The notes: a model not told the origin generated them from the letters alone. A stretch of 64,000 nucleotides of DNA from Bryoerythrophyllum caledonicum (GCA_963971425.1 OZ020526.1:6785976-6849975), one strand, 5' to 3'; positions 11,190-24,554 are shown, counted from the first letter of the stretch. Numbers and translations: made by a program.

Positions 11190-12955
11190 CCGGACAATAC
11201 TAGTTTGACATGTCCATCTTGTTGTCTATGGCTCGTTGCTCCCGTTCCGATGCTTGTGTTTCTGCTGCCATGATGGTTGCAATAAATTGCGATCGTAAAG
11301 TTGTCATTTCTCCTCAAAGGATTTTCTTCATATTTTCTTGCACCATGTCCGCATAGTTCTTTGCTTCTTCCACGATTTCTCCCTTCATGATCTTCATTTC
11401 CCTTCAAAGTTGTTGAAGTGTGACTCCATTACCCTTGATTCGACCATTTTTTATGGCAATCACCGCATTTGCAATTGCCAAATTCACATCCTTAAACCCT
11501 AATCTTGCAAGTTCATCCGAGCTTGGTTTGTTACTACCATCTAAACTTTTAGGATGGAGGTTAAACATGATGTATTTACTGTGGAGTGGTTTGCTTTATA
11601 TGACAAACTTCTTGTATACCGTTGCATTTAAGCATTCTATGTTGCAAGTACCAACATGACGTCCATGCTCAAGTTTGAAGAATGTATCAACCACATTCCC
11701 ATCTCCAAGTATGGACTTGATACCTTCAACAAGTTCTTTCTCACTTTTTGTTTTGATAAGGTTTTTTGCAATAAGAATTAGCCGATACTTTTTGGCAATC
11801 TCATCCTCATCCATCTTCTGGGTTGCAAATACAAGCACAAAGATCTCATTATAAAATAAAATTTTGTAATTTTTTGTCTTGGCCACTTGCACCGGGGAGG
11901 AAGTTTTGACCCAAGCAAACTCAAAAAAGACTTTCTTTTTAATCCCCATGACTTCAAAACCAAGCCCTATAGCAAAATTGCCTCTTACAACTCCGCTTGC
12001 AATTTGAATGACCCTCTATTGATGAGAGTGGGGCCGGAGATTTTGACAGACAAGAGATGGGAGAAGGCTAAGTAGTCGTATGCTTTGCATACTTCCAGTT
12101 GTGGCACATTCCTTCATTCAAATTTAGAATGAAAGGCCTCATCCCTTGCAATAATCCTTTAGCATCCACCTCCGGGTTCTTAATGTGCAATTAAAGTATA
12201 CCATTCCAATTATTGGATTGATGGTAGCAATATATAGCTATTGGTCATCAACATGTGTCCCAATTGAGATACTCATGTCTTTTAGCCTTTTCTTTACCAT
12301 TGCTAAGATAACATCTTTGGTCCACATTTGGTCTCCAAGCTCAAAGCGAATTGAGACTTGGTAGTCCAAGGCAAAACCCCTTAAGTCCACCTCAACTTCA
12401 CTGGAAGTGAAGTTGGATGAGATTGAAGTGAGTACCGCCTCTTCCATCTGGCCTTATCGAGGGTTGTTTCTCTTGGGCTACAAAAGGAAAAGAGAGTACA
12501 GCTTCAAAATCCTCGACTGCCTATGTTGGATTAAGACCACATTTCACGAACTCCTCAATAGGGATAATGGGAACTTTTGGATTTTTTTGTTTTTTAGAAA
12601 GCGTGTTCATTGTGTGAAAACCTAGCCAATACTCAGGTGGAGGCAAACTTGTTGCCTTGACCTTTGTTTGGGCGGTTTTTGCAACAATTGTAGCATTACA
12701 ATCATTTGGTGTAACATTAGCACAACATTGACTCTCCTCCAATACTTCATTGAACAACATTTTGGAAGAGGACGCTAGTTGTTGGGATTGCGACATGTTG
12801 TGCCATAAAACAAAGATGTTACTTGCGGGTGTTAAGGAAATTAGTGTAGGTTTACTCATTGTCATCTTGCCCTTCTCCTCTCCCCACAACTTTCTTTGTG
12901 GGCTTGTTGAGGAGAAAGTAAAGAAAGAGTATTGTGGTGTACTACCAACTTTCAT
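11190..12955 (-). pseudogene. Unrecognised degenerate protein-coding region
   Basis: Several consecutive minus-strand ORFs look like pieces of one coding region. They run from 12955-12521 (Pro/Ser-rich, ending EEFVKCGLNPT), through 12447-12238, then 11949-11596 (Lys-rich, MDEDEIAKKYRLILIAKN), to an open stretch at 11560-11200. That last stretch reads DELARLGFKDVNLAIANA and then a charged helical segment with EEAKNYADMVQENMKKIL. It looks like a coiled coil interrupted by TGA at two points. No known family is recognised. It may be an ORF of a mobile element or a decayed host gene. Breaks between the parts show that it is not intact. Confidence 0.4.
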
Positions 12956-13023
12956 TCAATCAAGATAATGTCTCTTACTAAGCAATCTTATGAATATGGA
13001 CAATGTCTTTCAACTATCTCAGT

Positions 13024-13850
13024 TTACACAGTTTCCACTTTATATTGCAATTCATAGCATTTAGAAAAGGCATTCATACACACGGTTCTTATCACTCTAT
13101 GATAACTATAACCATTTGAGAGAATTTTGTCTTTGCAAATATTTATGCGAGACCCAAATTCAATAATGGATTTAAACATAGATTTATGGGGTTTCAACCT
13201 AAGTAGTGTGCATAAAGGCATAGTGGGTACTCTCTATAACTTGGAGGAGTACCTTGCCTAAGACCTCAACTTCTTATTGCATGGTGATTGTGGAGTACAT
13301 GGGCCTAAGCATTCACAGTGTGTTTTCCAACTAGACATAAGAGTGACAAGAATAGAAGTCATACATGGCGATAAGATGTCCTTATTGGAGATGAGTTTTG
13401 GCTTAGTTGCTAATTTTCTGTTGTCTACTACCTTTCGTCCTCTTGTGGGTCGTTTCTTGCATCGCTAAGCCTCCTTGTCTTCGGCCTTTGTCCGCATTTT
13501 TGCTTCTTTGTCTTGCAAGTTATGATTCTGGGCTAGCTGAATTGGATAGGGTGTGGAGCCTATGCAGGTCTGGAGAGGCGGCATATCATGCGCAATCTCT
13601 CTTTGTTGCCTATGAGTGCACGCTTGGAGACGGGCTTTGGCGTGCTACTCAACGTTGGTGTCAAAATCTGGCAGTGGCATTAGTTGCGTAGGTTGGAGAA
13701 CAGAGCCCGATCTTGCTTGTAGAAGTCTCAAGTTGTGTCGTCAATCTTGCTTGTAGCAGTATTGCTAGATCATGGTACGCAATATGCCTTTATAGAAATC
13801 CATGGACAAAATTATTGAAACGGACACAATTACTATTGTGAGTTATTGAT
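13024..13850. other. Gene-free stretch
   Basis: Only short overlapping ORFs on both strands are present, none with a recognisable domain. Confidence 0.4.
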
Positions 13851-14789
13851 TTCTATAGTTATTCTTTTTTTCCACGTGGATTTTTCATCCATCTACCAAT
13901 ATGAAACGTTTCATGGGGGAATGATGAGGTGGCTGATGACGTGGATTTTGAGTGTTACGTGAAATTTGAGGTGGATATTGACGTGGATTTCTTGATGACG
14001 TGGAGATTGAGGTGGCAGTTGACATGGACGATGACGTGTTTTCTTTGATGACATGTTATCATACGTGGTAGCTTATGTGTCACTTCTTTTGGGACTCGCT
14101 TGCTATTACGTAGAGGTATTTGATTGGATGAATTCTATGTGCACACTGTATAGTTATTTATTAGTTATTTTGTAGTTTTTCTCTAGTTATTTTCACTTAT
14201 TTTTTAATTACGTCACAATTATTCATTAGTTATTTTATAGTTCTTCTAGAGTTGTTTTATATACATTCCAATCATTTTCTAATGACTGTTCAAGTATCTT
14301 TATAGTTATTGAAGAGTTATTGAGATCAACTCTTTACAGTTATTACATAGTAATTAGAGAGTTATTCTAAAGTGACTTAATTAGTTATTAGATATGTATT
14401 ACTACGGATTGCATACACAATATGTGCTCCAAAATCCATACAGACTTAGTGATTTGTTTACAAGTACTAGAGTAAATAAATAGTGAAGTATAGTCCCATT
14501 CAACAAAATGCTCCGAAGTTTGAGCTAAAACGTAGTACCACAATTCCTACCAATGCCAAAAAATACATGCCTAATCAAAAACCAACCCTCAGTCATGGTT
14601 GAGCTTCAGGAGTTGGATATTCTAAAATATCACTAAGTCTCTCAATCTCCCACATGGTACTAAATCTTCCACATAATATTACTAAATCTCCCACACGGTA
14701 CTGTCAGGCCACCAAACACAATTGTAATTAAACAATCCATTCAGATGCATTACTACACAATAACTATATACTTTCTCAGAACAACTATA

Positions 14790-14911
14790 GAATGACTATG
14801 ATATGACTAAAGAATGACTCTGATATAACTATAGAATGACTCTAATATAACTACAACATGACTCTGATATAACTACAACATGACTCTGATGTAACTATAG
14901 AATGACTAAAC
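14790..14911 (+). repeat. 22-bp tandem repeat, about five units
   Basis: Units beginning ATGACTCTGATATAACTA repeat with small changes from about 14790 to 14911. Confidence 0.7.
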
Positions 14912-15872
14912 AAAATATAAGTGTATTACTTTGAAATGCCAAAATAGTCATTACACAATAACCATATATCTACTTAAAACAAATACAAAATGACATTGAT
15001 ATAAAATATAGAATTTTACGGAAGTGGCGCACACCGGAATAAAATTTGAGTTGTCCCCTGTGATCTTCCTCTTCGATATGGGGGCTTCAAAAATGCTAAA
15101 AAAAAGAACTGGAAGTGGGTGAATTGACTAGATCTAGACTGGATCTAGTGAAATGAAACCCGATCTACTCAACTCGAACGGTCTTCTATACAAAATCACT
15201 CTCTAAGATCAAGATCTCATGTCCACACACTCGGCCTTGCCTCCAAACACATATTAGGGTTTTATTAGAGTGTCATTACTTCACAAAACCTTCACAAAGT
15301 ACTCGGTGTGCACTCTCCTAATCCTAACCGGTTTAGCCACTCTTACAACTCTACACTACCACCTTCTAGCTCTCTCTACATACACCCTACAATAAGAGAG
15401 ACTAAGAGAATGAAAGCGTTTGCCCTCATCCCCTCGAAACCTTAGCCGCCATAACCCTAACTTAGTTTTTATATGCAGCTCCAATTTCATCCACTATCCA
15501 CCGTCCAATTTAGTACAAATAAATTACTAAGGCACAATCCATGAGTTATTTTTTAGTCATAAATTATACTACTGCTTGAGTTATTTTACAGTGATACAGT
15601 AGTTATTCTTGAATGTACTACTATAGAACTACTAAGGCACAATCAACGTCACCAACATACTTGCCACATCAGCATTATCGGACATAGATAGGCACCCATC
15701 CGCGTAATCAATTATGTAAAAATATCCATGAGTTCGTCTTTAGTCATAGATTATAATACTGCGTGAGTTATTTTATAGATATTGATTAATTATTCTCATA
15801 TGTATTACTAGAGACTTACTAAGGCACAATCCACGTCACCCACGTACTAGATGACGTGGTACACGTGTACTT

Positions 15873-15920
15873 GATGACGTGGGTGACCTAATACTTGTGT
15901 ACCACATCACCCACGTCATC
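15873..15920. repeat. Perfect 14-bp inverted repeat with ACGTG cores
   Basis: GATGACGTGGGTGA at 15873-15886 is exactly complemented at 15907-15920 around a 20-bp loop. Further ACGTG motifs lie just upstream. Confidence 0.7.
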
Positions 15921-16158
15921 AACGTACTTGCCACATCAACACTACCGGACAATACTTAGATGAAAACCTATGGATGACAACACAGATGATACTCGAAGTC
16001 ATGTGGCTCTCATCCCCCCGCTGCCCGAAAAAATTCAATAATTGCAGAATTACTCGGGAAATTTTGCAGTCGGAAACGCGCAGCTAGATAGTTCCAGAGT
16101 TATTGTTGGATTATTGTATTATGGCTACTTATTTGTGTTGTAGTTATTTATCCCTCGA

Positions 16159-16613
16159 TTTCTAGTAATGATGTGATATCTTGTTGTACCATCTAAATGT
16201 GTACGTTTGGAGAGGGGCGGCGGTGGCGTTCTTCTCGTCTTGGAGGGAGGAGATCAAATCTTGGAGCTAGCTCCGTTGGATGGAGAGGGAAGCCCACACT
16301 TGTTAGCAATATGCGGTGTCCTATTCTTCTTAATTGGAGATCAAGTAGCAACTTTGTCTTCAAATTTGGGGAGAAGCTGGAGTGGTCGTAGTGTGTTGTC
16401 TATCTTAGGGAGAGAAGATCTGCCTTGGAAGAGCTCTTCATGCTATGTTGTGGCGGCCGCCGCATTTTAACACTGTGATTCCTGCAGGTATGTAGTGCGT
16501 TAGCCATTAGGGGTTTGAGAGTGTCATGTACTGAGAGAGAATTGTGTAGCAATGAAACGAGTGCTTCCATTATGCTTAGATGGTACAACAAGATATCACA
16601 TCATTACTAGAAA
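16159..16613. repeat. Perfect 38-bp inverted repeat around 379 bp
   Basis: Positions 16159-16196 are exactly complemented by 16576-16613. The enclosed GC-richer segment has small ORFs (for example 16207-16470) without recognisable domains. It could be a short TIR element, but no clear target duplication was found. Confidence 0.6.
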
Positions 16614-16619
16614 GATTTC

Positions 16620-17960
16620 GAACTATTTTTGTATGGTTGATATGGTTTACAAGATTGACATGCGGCCAACCTTAGGATCCAACTTAGGATTTTTCCAGGA
16701 TATCTACCTTGTGTTGGATTTCTTTTTGTCGTTGAATTGGTGATGTAAAGGTGTAGGTTCTGGATATAACGGAGAGTTCCACGATCTACATTTCTATCAT
16801 TTTCTCAGAGCTATACTGAGATATCGTGTTGTAGCTTCTTGCCTTGTGTCTATGGTGGTTGTGGTGAGAAATGATAGGAGTAGGGACTGAATACTTATTT
16901 GTTGATGTCCACACTTGGAGATTTGGCATGTTGACTTCTCTTCTCCGTAGGGTTGGTGTTCTCGACTTCTCTTGTGCGGCAATTTTATGTTGCTATGCTT
17001 GAGCTCTTAGTCACAAGTTGGTGTCCATTATTTTAATTTAGTGTTGACTTGTGTTGTATTCACATTTGCTAGGACCGCGTTGGATATTTTTGATTCGAGT
17101 AGCTCTATGCTCGGCTTGGTACTTCTAGTGCATTGCTGATGTTTTCCTGCTCAGCTTGCGTGGATTTTGGCTACAAGAGTTGTTAAATCTGTGGAAGCAA
17201 GGAGGCAAGATTAGGTGACTTACCGTAGTGTAGGTCGTTGTTGTTGTGTCATTTTTTATGTAGAAGTTGATGCATTTAGTTTGATGGTGGTCTTTTGTGC
17301 TGGATCTTGGCGTCTTAAAGTTGTTACATGTCCACTGGCATTTCTGATTTGGTCCTTTATGTGTTTCACTAGGGTCATAGATTCTGAGAGCTCTTGTCCA
17401 ACAAGTTTGCGATGCGAATGACGTTATCATCAAAATGCAAGCACTGAAGTTGAATCAAACAAAAAGATGGTTGAGAACAAAGTATCTGTCTATGTAGTGT
17501 GCTGATCTTGGTTGTGTTGCTTGTCCTGCAGGTAGTGCACTGCTCCATTCTTTGTTAAGTTCCTTGTATTGAATATTTGAATGTCAGATGCTTCAAATGA
17601 GTTTATAGATCAAGATCTAGATCTAGATCTGTCTATTCTAAATTGTGTGTCTAGTATGGTGGTTTGGACTTGAGATTGAGCCAATACAGAGCCCCGCCAC
17701 TAATCCACTCTCTCCTACTAATTCCAAGTTCCACCATCTAACCCACAACTTTGTCCATACTTGATCCAAAGCTAGTATATCTCTATCCAATACGCGCTAT
17801 TATATGAAGCACTCTTTAGCAACAAAAGAAGGATACATATGGGATACACAATGAGGTCCAGCAGTTCCACATTGCTATGTGCTCTCTTTTTGCGCCTAAC
17901 TCCCAAACTTCCTGTCACCAGGAATAACGAAGCTACTCTCTCGTTATCTCGCCTCTCATT
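16620..17960. other. Gene-free stretch
   Basis: Several short ORFs on both strands show no recognisable domain. An AGATCT-rich stretch lies at about 17605-17625. Confidence 0.35.
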
Positions 17961-17969
17961 GTTCCACGC

Positions 17970-19186
17970 TTATGCCATCCCATATTACTTTTATAGATAT
18001 GAATGGCTCTTCATGGACAAAATCCTTGACAAAGGCCCCATAAGATTCTTGGATAAATACCTCCAAAAACACAACCTAAAAAATAATTTGGAAATACTTA
18101 CGGAAAAATTTCCTAATATTGATAAATGGACCGGTAATACAAACATTGACAACAAACTCTCCACCAACATTTGGAAAAACCCCATAATCACAAATTCATA
18201 AAAAACATGCCTAGTCAAATTTTGCATTGGACAATGTATGAAAAACGCCTGTAAACAACTCTTCTTTGGCATAGAAAGACTCCCCTCCATAACATGTTCA
18301 ATATGCAACACTACTGACCCAGACACATGGTTACACTTTTTACTCAAATGCCATAACCCTCATGTACACGCCCTAATTGTCAAACGCGACATCAAAGCGG
18401 TGTGGGCAATTTGTAAATTAGTTGTGTCATCAAACAAATCCCATTGTTTCATCCTTACAAATGCCGGAACCTTTCATGACAACCCGCAAGAAAATACGGT
18501 TCCTCCATGGTTAATACCATGCACATGTAGTACTCAAAGATGTCACTGTTATGCAAGTTTTTAACCCGACCTATTATGTGTTAGAGGGCTACCATACAAA
18601 GACTCCCCACCAAGCTACATAGACCCGAATCTCACTATTCAATTCATTGAATTCAAATATTATAATGATAGATTTTCACAAGAAGCTATTGCAAACAAAA
18701 CAAATAAACACCAACAACTCCTCAATGATATACAAGCACTTGGATGGAAAGTAGACCCCCTCATTGTCATCACCGCAGGTGCTAGAGCCACTACCTTAAT
18801 CTCCTAAATGAAAACCCTTGAAGAAACATTCAAAATTTCCATGACCTCAATCAAGACCACCTTTACAAATTTTAACACTATTGCAATCCAATATGCTATG
18901 TCCGTACTCCTACACAAAAGAAAACTCAAAAACAACCAATCCATCCCAGACACACTAGACCCCCCCATGAAAACCTACTAAACACTTCATTGCACTAGCC
19001 CCATCGGCGTCATTGGTTCTCTGCTCTTTATTACTTGTTACGTGGTACATAGTGTCTATCCTTGAGACGGGGAAGTAGTTCCATACTACCAACCTATGTT
19101 CGGTGGACATGGACTTAGTGGTAGAACAAACAAATACTTTCTTCGCGTGGGCCTCCATTGGAGATTGAAGTTCTTCTTCATCTTCT
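17970..19186 (+). pseudogene. 5'-truncated LINE, C-terminal coding part and 3' UTR
   Basis: Plus-strand frames contain a CSICNTTDPDTWLHFLLKC block (about 18300-18350) followed by KRDIKAVWAICK. The first is a Cys/His-type region found after RT in LINEs. Then, at about 18635-18810, come TIQFIEFKYYN and GWKVDPLIVITAGARATT. Both blocks match the C-terminal part of the minus-strand LINE at 1690-1080. Frame changes near 18200 and 18560 and a stop at 18805 show decay. The 3' UTR (19030-19186) carries the family's conserved GAAGTAGTTCCATACT segment and ends in a TTCTTCTTC-rich tail. Confidence 0.65.
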
Positions 19187-19189
19187 GGA

Positions 19190-20610
19190 AAAATTTATTG
19201 TGATTCAAACATCCAAAGCTTGAGTCTTGGGCAACTAGGTAGGATACCTTAGAGCTGAATAATACAAGTGCATAGTTGAATAGTGCACCTTTTTGAGGTG
19301 GGTAGCAATGAAGGAAAATTCTTAGCAACCTCCATTATTATTGTTTGAAAATGCATAGTAATAAGGCCAATTCCCATTGTTTTTCATTTTTTTGCAAAAA
19401 TATAATTGTTTTTTCAACTAGAAGAAGGCATGATAATACTATCCATCATTTGGATTTTAGATCCAAATTTTATTTTTCTATCAAAATAAAATAAAATTGC
19501 TCTCTTATCTATATGACTATTTTCTAGTCATTGCAAGTTCATTTCTCTTGTTCTAAACACCTCCACTACTTGTGGTTTTGGGGTGCAATGACCTAACACA
19601 AGGTAGAACATAAATCTATAGAATTGATGCAGTGTGTAGTGAAAAATATGCCACTTTCTTGAGTCAAAAAGTATGCTGACCATGTCCATGCACATAAGAA
19701 AAAAAACCACATTGCACTCTCTAAATGCATGTATCTTACAATATGTGCGGTAAAAGTTTACAAAATTGTTTGGATATTGTCTTCTAGCATTTAACTTGAA
19801 GATCCTACAATTCAAAATAATCATAAATGTTTGAATTAGTCCTATCCAAGGGTTGCATTTTGACAATTTTAGTTGTCATTTTTTTAAACGGAGGGTTTTT
19901 TTTTTCTAATTACATCTACAAATTAGTTATTAAATATGTGGTCTTACATTTAAAAGATTTCTAATTTAGGTTTCAAATCTCCAATTCCTATAAAAATTTG
20001 TACTCTTCATTTGTATTTGAGGAAGGGTTTTCAAGTTGCTACCAGCAATGCGCCCTATGCAGAGTGCCGTACATTAGGGTCAATTTGAACACTCATCAGT
20101 CAAATAACTAAGTTTTGGTAAAGACTCTCCATCCAACAATGGCAATTTTATTTTTTCAAATGTCAACATGTAAACATATGGCATTTTTTTTTTCTTGAAA
20201 TGGCATTAAAAAAAACTCAAGTTAACAAAGAGCCCCCAAAAAAAAACCCCAAAAAAACTATTGCAAGTGCCTTTCCCAAAAAAAATCTAAAATTTCAATA
20301 TTTTCCAACAAAAATCAAGCCAACTCAATTTCATAATATTTTTTTAAGGCCGAATTTGATCTTTGACTGGGGTACAGTACTGTACAGTACAGAACAGTGA
20401 AAGGAATGGACAGTTTGTCAATTTGCCAGAAGTTTGAGGGAATGCTTTACAGAAAAGATTGAATGCCGTGCTGAGACAGTACCTTTCATATGATAAAGCC
20501 TAACATGAGACACCCACATATTGGCTACTTTCACCTTTTAATCACCTTTTTCACAATAAAGGCCTCTGCCTATCCGTAGTGAGTTAAGATACAACTTTAG
20601 CCTTTAGTAA
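19190..20610. other. AT-rich gene-free stretch
   Basis: The minus-strand ORFs at 19086-19328 and 19528-19866 have no recognisable domain. Long A and T runs are present. Nothing else is supported. Confidence 0.4.
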
Positions 20611-20612
20611 TA

Positions 20613-21438
20613 CAGTCTAACCTTGATAATATCACACTTGTTAATATAACACCTTGATATTGTCACCCAAAACCTTGAAACAAATTTTCTTAGTGTAAAA
20701 CTACCTTGTTAATATCACTATCACTCTTGATAATATCACATTTTTTTTTCAAAATCTGTAGTGTAAGTGTGACAATATAAAAAATGGATGGATGAATAAG
20801 TGTGGATGATGGCATATCTCGTCGGAATATTTTACTATGTCTACAATTGGGGGTGATTCCTGAATGAAAAATGTGCGCAAATCATAGATTTTGGTGAAGA
20901 TGAGGGTTCTAGGAAGAGCAAGGATTCTGAGCTCCAAAAGCATTGAGACTCGGGAGAGGACAAGGGTTTGCTTGCGGTTTGTTTCTTTACAGATTTAGTA
21001 CAATACAGGTCGTTGGGGTGTAAGTTCATTGCTGGAATGGCGATTAATTGATGATACTATATGTGTAATGTGAACGAGTTACACCTTGTCACGTGTTATT
21101 TCTCAATGACCATTCGACATGACGTGAGATAAATCATATACTAGGTTTCAATGGATTTACTAATTTGTTAAGCTCAAATGAGATTTCACTAATTCATTTA
21201 TTTGATTTTGGTGATTTATAACATCTGATGGTGATTGATTTAGGTTGGAAAATCAAGGGTATGACAGTTTGTAATTTTATTTGATTTTCTGATTTTTTTG
21301 AATTTTTTTTGGCCTTCTTTTTGATAATATCACATTTTGCCTGAAATTGCCAAACATGATATTATCAAAATTGTCACACCTTGATAATATCACATTTTTG
21401 GGTGAAACGGAGGGTGTGATATTATCAAGGTTAGACTG
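20613..21438. mobile_element. pogo/Tc1-type MITE, TA-flanked
   Basis: The 826-bp element starts CAGTCTAACCTTGATAATAT and ends with its complement. It is flanked by TA at 20611-20612 and 21439-21440. CAGT-starting ends with TA duplications are typical of the pogo/Tc1 group. Several internal GATAATATCACA-like words recur near both ends. There is no transposase ORF. Short minus-strand ORFs inside are not supported as genes. Confidence 0.75.
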
Positions 21439-21892
21439 TACTGCACTCACAATCCCTTGCAGTGCATGTTACACCAATTTCCAAAGCACTCTTCAAAGTT
21501 TGCAAAATATCCAAATTTAGTAGTGACGGCTGAAAATTTTATTTAGTATTGATTTCAAGATAGGAGGGTTTCACACTAGGACCAAGGATCGAACTCCATC
21601 AAAGACCAAATCATGTTGATGGTATTCCAATTGTAATTTTGTAAGTGTAGTTATGGCAAGCCCTTTGCAAATGGAGCACATGATATAAAGATAAACATGT
21701 CATCTGAAAGCCTCATAGGCTCATAGCCTCAAAAAATATTTTATAATTGCCTCATTATTTTATATTAATTATTATAAAAAATAAAAAAATCATAGCCTCA
21801 CAATGTCATAGAATTCTCATATGAGACTAATTTGGGTGTAAGCTTAATAAAAAGCCATTGTTTATTTTAAAAGGTTAAAGAAAAAATGTGTA

Positions 21893-22554
21893 GTCTAACC
21901 TCTTTAATACAACACTCCATTGTACGATAAACACAATAATACGACACATTTTTACACGACCGAACTTTTTAGTCTGAAACTCCCTCCATAATACGACTAT
22001 GATACATGATAATGTGACATTTTGAGACCTACACTTTGTCATATCATAGAGGGTAATAAATGCAATGGGAACATGTTATCATGTGGGGAACGAACTGTGA
22101 ACGCTGGAACAAACTATCAAAGTTGGGAACAAGCTATCAAGGCTGTGAACACATCGGCGGGCAATGGACAAACATTGTAGCACCACCGAGCATCTCAGTC
22201 CAAAATTTTAGTCCAAAATCGTCTCTACGTTGTTATTATCCACTCCTTGCCAATGTGTTCCCATAATTTGGAGTGGCTTCGAAACCTTTATTTGTAAACA
22301 TGTTACTCGAGGATTTTTTGTGTGATATTTTCAATGCTATGAAGTTTCTATAAGCTATTTCCAATATGTTTCTTGTGCCTTTTTACTCATAGATTTTTTT
22401 GCAAACTTTAGGTATCTATCATAGTATATTTTACTAAAATCTCAATAATGCGACATTTAGGTCCAAAATGTCATATTATCAATTATACGACAATTCTCCA
22501 ATACAACACTTTTCTCATTTCCCAAACTCGTGTCAGATTAAATAGGTTACACTG
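21893..22554. mobile_element. Second pogo/Tc1-type MITE, related ends
   Basis: The left end GTCTAACCTCTTTAATA and the right end (complement CAGTGTAACCTATTTAAT) are imperfect inverted repeats resembling those of the element at 20613-21438. TA flanks lie at 21891-21892 and 22555-22556. It carries no transposase. Confidence 0.6.
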
Positions 22555-22570
22555 TACCATGTGGCCTTGA

Positions 22571-23013
22571 AGTTTTCCTGAAAGTACTTAGGGTTTAAAC
22601 CCTGACTGTCACCCCAAAACAATGATAGGGGTTGTACACCTGAAAGTCCACTTGTTTTATAGAAACATGGTAGTTTGGTTAACTTTGGGGTTTATTCCAT
22701 AAATTATGGTCCTTTGTCAGCCAACCAACATGCTACAAGGTTAATCATCTAGGCACAGTCACCGTCCAAACATAGATGCAAGGTGACATTGGTGACTCCA
22801 AATACTAATTTGGTTACATTAGCTTGTTCCATGCGCATGGCCCATAAAATATGGAGGGTGAGAACTTTCACCCTGCAAATATTGCCGTATTTAAATCTCT
22901 CCCTGCTTTGGTGAATAGAGAAAGACACAAGGTCCTTATAGGGTGCTGCACCGGGTCTTTTTGGCTGACACAAGGTAGCCACCCTTTAAAACTCAGACTT
23001 TCAGGAAAACTCT
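22571..23013. mobile_element. Short TIR element (AGTTTTCCTGAAAGT family), copy 1
   Basis: AGTTTTCCTGAAAGT at 22571 is complemented by ACTTTCAGGAAAACT ending at about 23012. An internal block around GGTCTTTTTGGCTGACACAA (about 22952-22971) recurs in inverted orientation at about 59780-59805, inside the second copy at 59749-60615. It has no coding capacity, and its superfamily is not assigned. Confidence 0.55.
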
Positions 23014-23014
23014 C

Positions 23015-24550
23015 TTGTCATTGGACACATTCACAAAATTATAATTTGGAAATCAGGGTTGAATTTTTTTTTAAAGAAATATCATTGTGGATATTGTATT
23101 TCAGCATGCGTTTTGTGCAGCTTGTATGTTTTCTCAAGATAATTTGGGAGAGCTGTGGTTACATAAAGCTATACTGAAGCTCTACAACAAGGAATGAATC
23201 TTGTGGAAAATTTATTTACAATCATCCCTAGGATAAGTTATATTTGGTAAGTCAAAATTCCCGCTATTTTTTAACCTCTTCTAACTTAAACCTTTGCAAA
23301 CTTTTAAATCGTTGTTGACGTGGATGGAAGTGATGGTTGGGTTGAAGTAACCAAGCTCTCTAGTAAGTTTAACGTCTACTAAGTTCTTACCAAACCCATG
23401 ATCCACTTGTGCTATACTTATCTAGAACTTATTTCAGGGATGAGTGTATGTAAATGGTAAGGGATTTGATTGACATAATCGTTTTGAAAAATAACACATT
23501 TTATGAAACCAACACTAGCCTCTATATATAATAGAAAATGATTTGTCATGTGTCTATCCAGAATGTCCGTAAGTTCTTTTCAGGAGAGTATTCATCTTAT
23601 TGTTATGAAGTGATATCCTTTAGAACAAAACCTTTGGGAGGAATCACTTTGTCTCTTGAACATTGTGCCTTGTTAATCAAATGTGTCTTTTGGAGGAGTC
23701 CTTTAAGCACCCTTTCAATTAGATTCGGATAGCTATTTCATTAAAATTAAATTAAGTAATACCTAGATGAACTTTTTTAGACAAAAAAATAACTACTTTG
23801 ATGAAACTATGGGGTATACTACCCTGGATATATAGAGTAAATAATGGGTTTTTTAAGTAATTTATGGATACTTATAGTAAATAATGGATATATAATCTCT
23901 CTCTTGCAATTTCAAAAACTGGTTTTCTGATCACAACCAAGATTTTAGCAAAAAAAGAAAAAAAGATGCACAAAAAGAAAGAGTAGTAGCTTGATTGCCA
24001 CTGCCTTGCTTTGTGATGTGCCCTTGATTATGTCGATTAAGGTATTTCCATCGACGTCAACAATTAGTTCTTAGTTGTTCTTGTAGAATTACTTCCTAAA
24101 TGTGAATCTAAATCTTTTATTCAAAAGCAAAGTTACATACTACAAAGATGATGTTTTGGGTGAAATTTTACCGCTTTGAATAATCTGCAAAAGAAGAACA
24201 AGTCTCAACAAAATGAGGCACACCGTACACACAAATGAGGCAAAAAAGAAGTGATAAGCTTTTCTTTTTAATTTAGTTCTCCAATGACCCTCCAATTTTT
24301 CAATTCTCCCTTCGTCCGTTGATTACGACGGGGTTCCACTTGTTTTTACATAACATGACCCACCTTAGAATTGTAAAATGGAAAACATGCATAAATAACT
24401 AATCACCTCAATTACCCTCTTAAACATTTTTCTCCTAAATATCCCCCATTTAGCCACCTAATCCCTTAAATAAACCACCTAATCCCTTAAAGAAGAGATT
24501 ATCCTTTATCATTCAAAATCACACTAATTATAGCATGCTAATGCTTCTTG
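23015..24550. other. Gene-free stretch
   Basis: Only short ORFs such as 23538-23732 are present, without recognisable domains. Confidence 0.4.
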
Positions 24551-24554
24551 GATT

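Larger units (their letters stand above)
13850..16110. repeat. AT-rich region of short tandem and inverted repeats
   Basis: TTATTTATTAGTTATT-like words on plus dominate 14150-14400, and their complements dominate 14740-15010. Copies of a GATGACGTGG motif crowd 13920-14060 and 15830-15930. A phrase around ACTAAGGCACAATC is repeated at about 15525, 15638 and 15818, which points to a direct duplication of roughly 200 bp. No gene is seen. It may be one or two decayed MITE-like elements. Confidence 0.45.

Noticed and set aside
14790..14911. CRISPR-like array
   Set aside because: The 22-bp units are contiguous without spacers, in a eukaryotic context.
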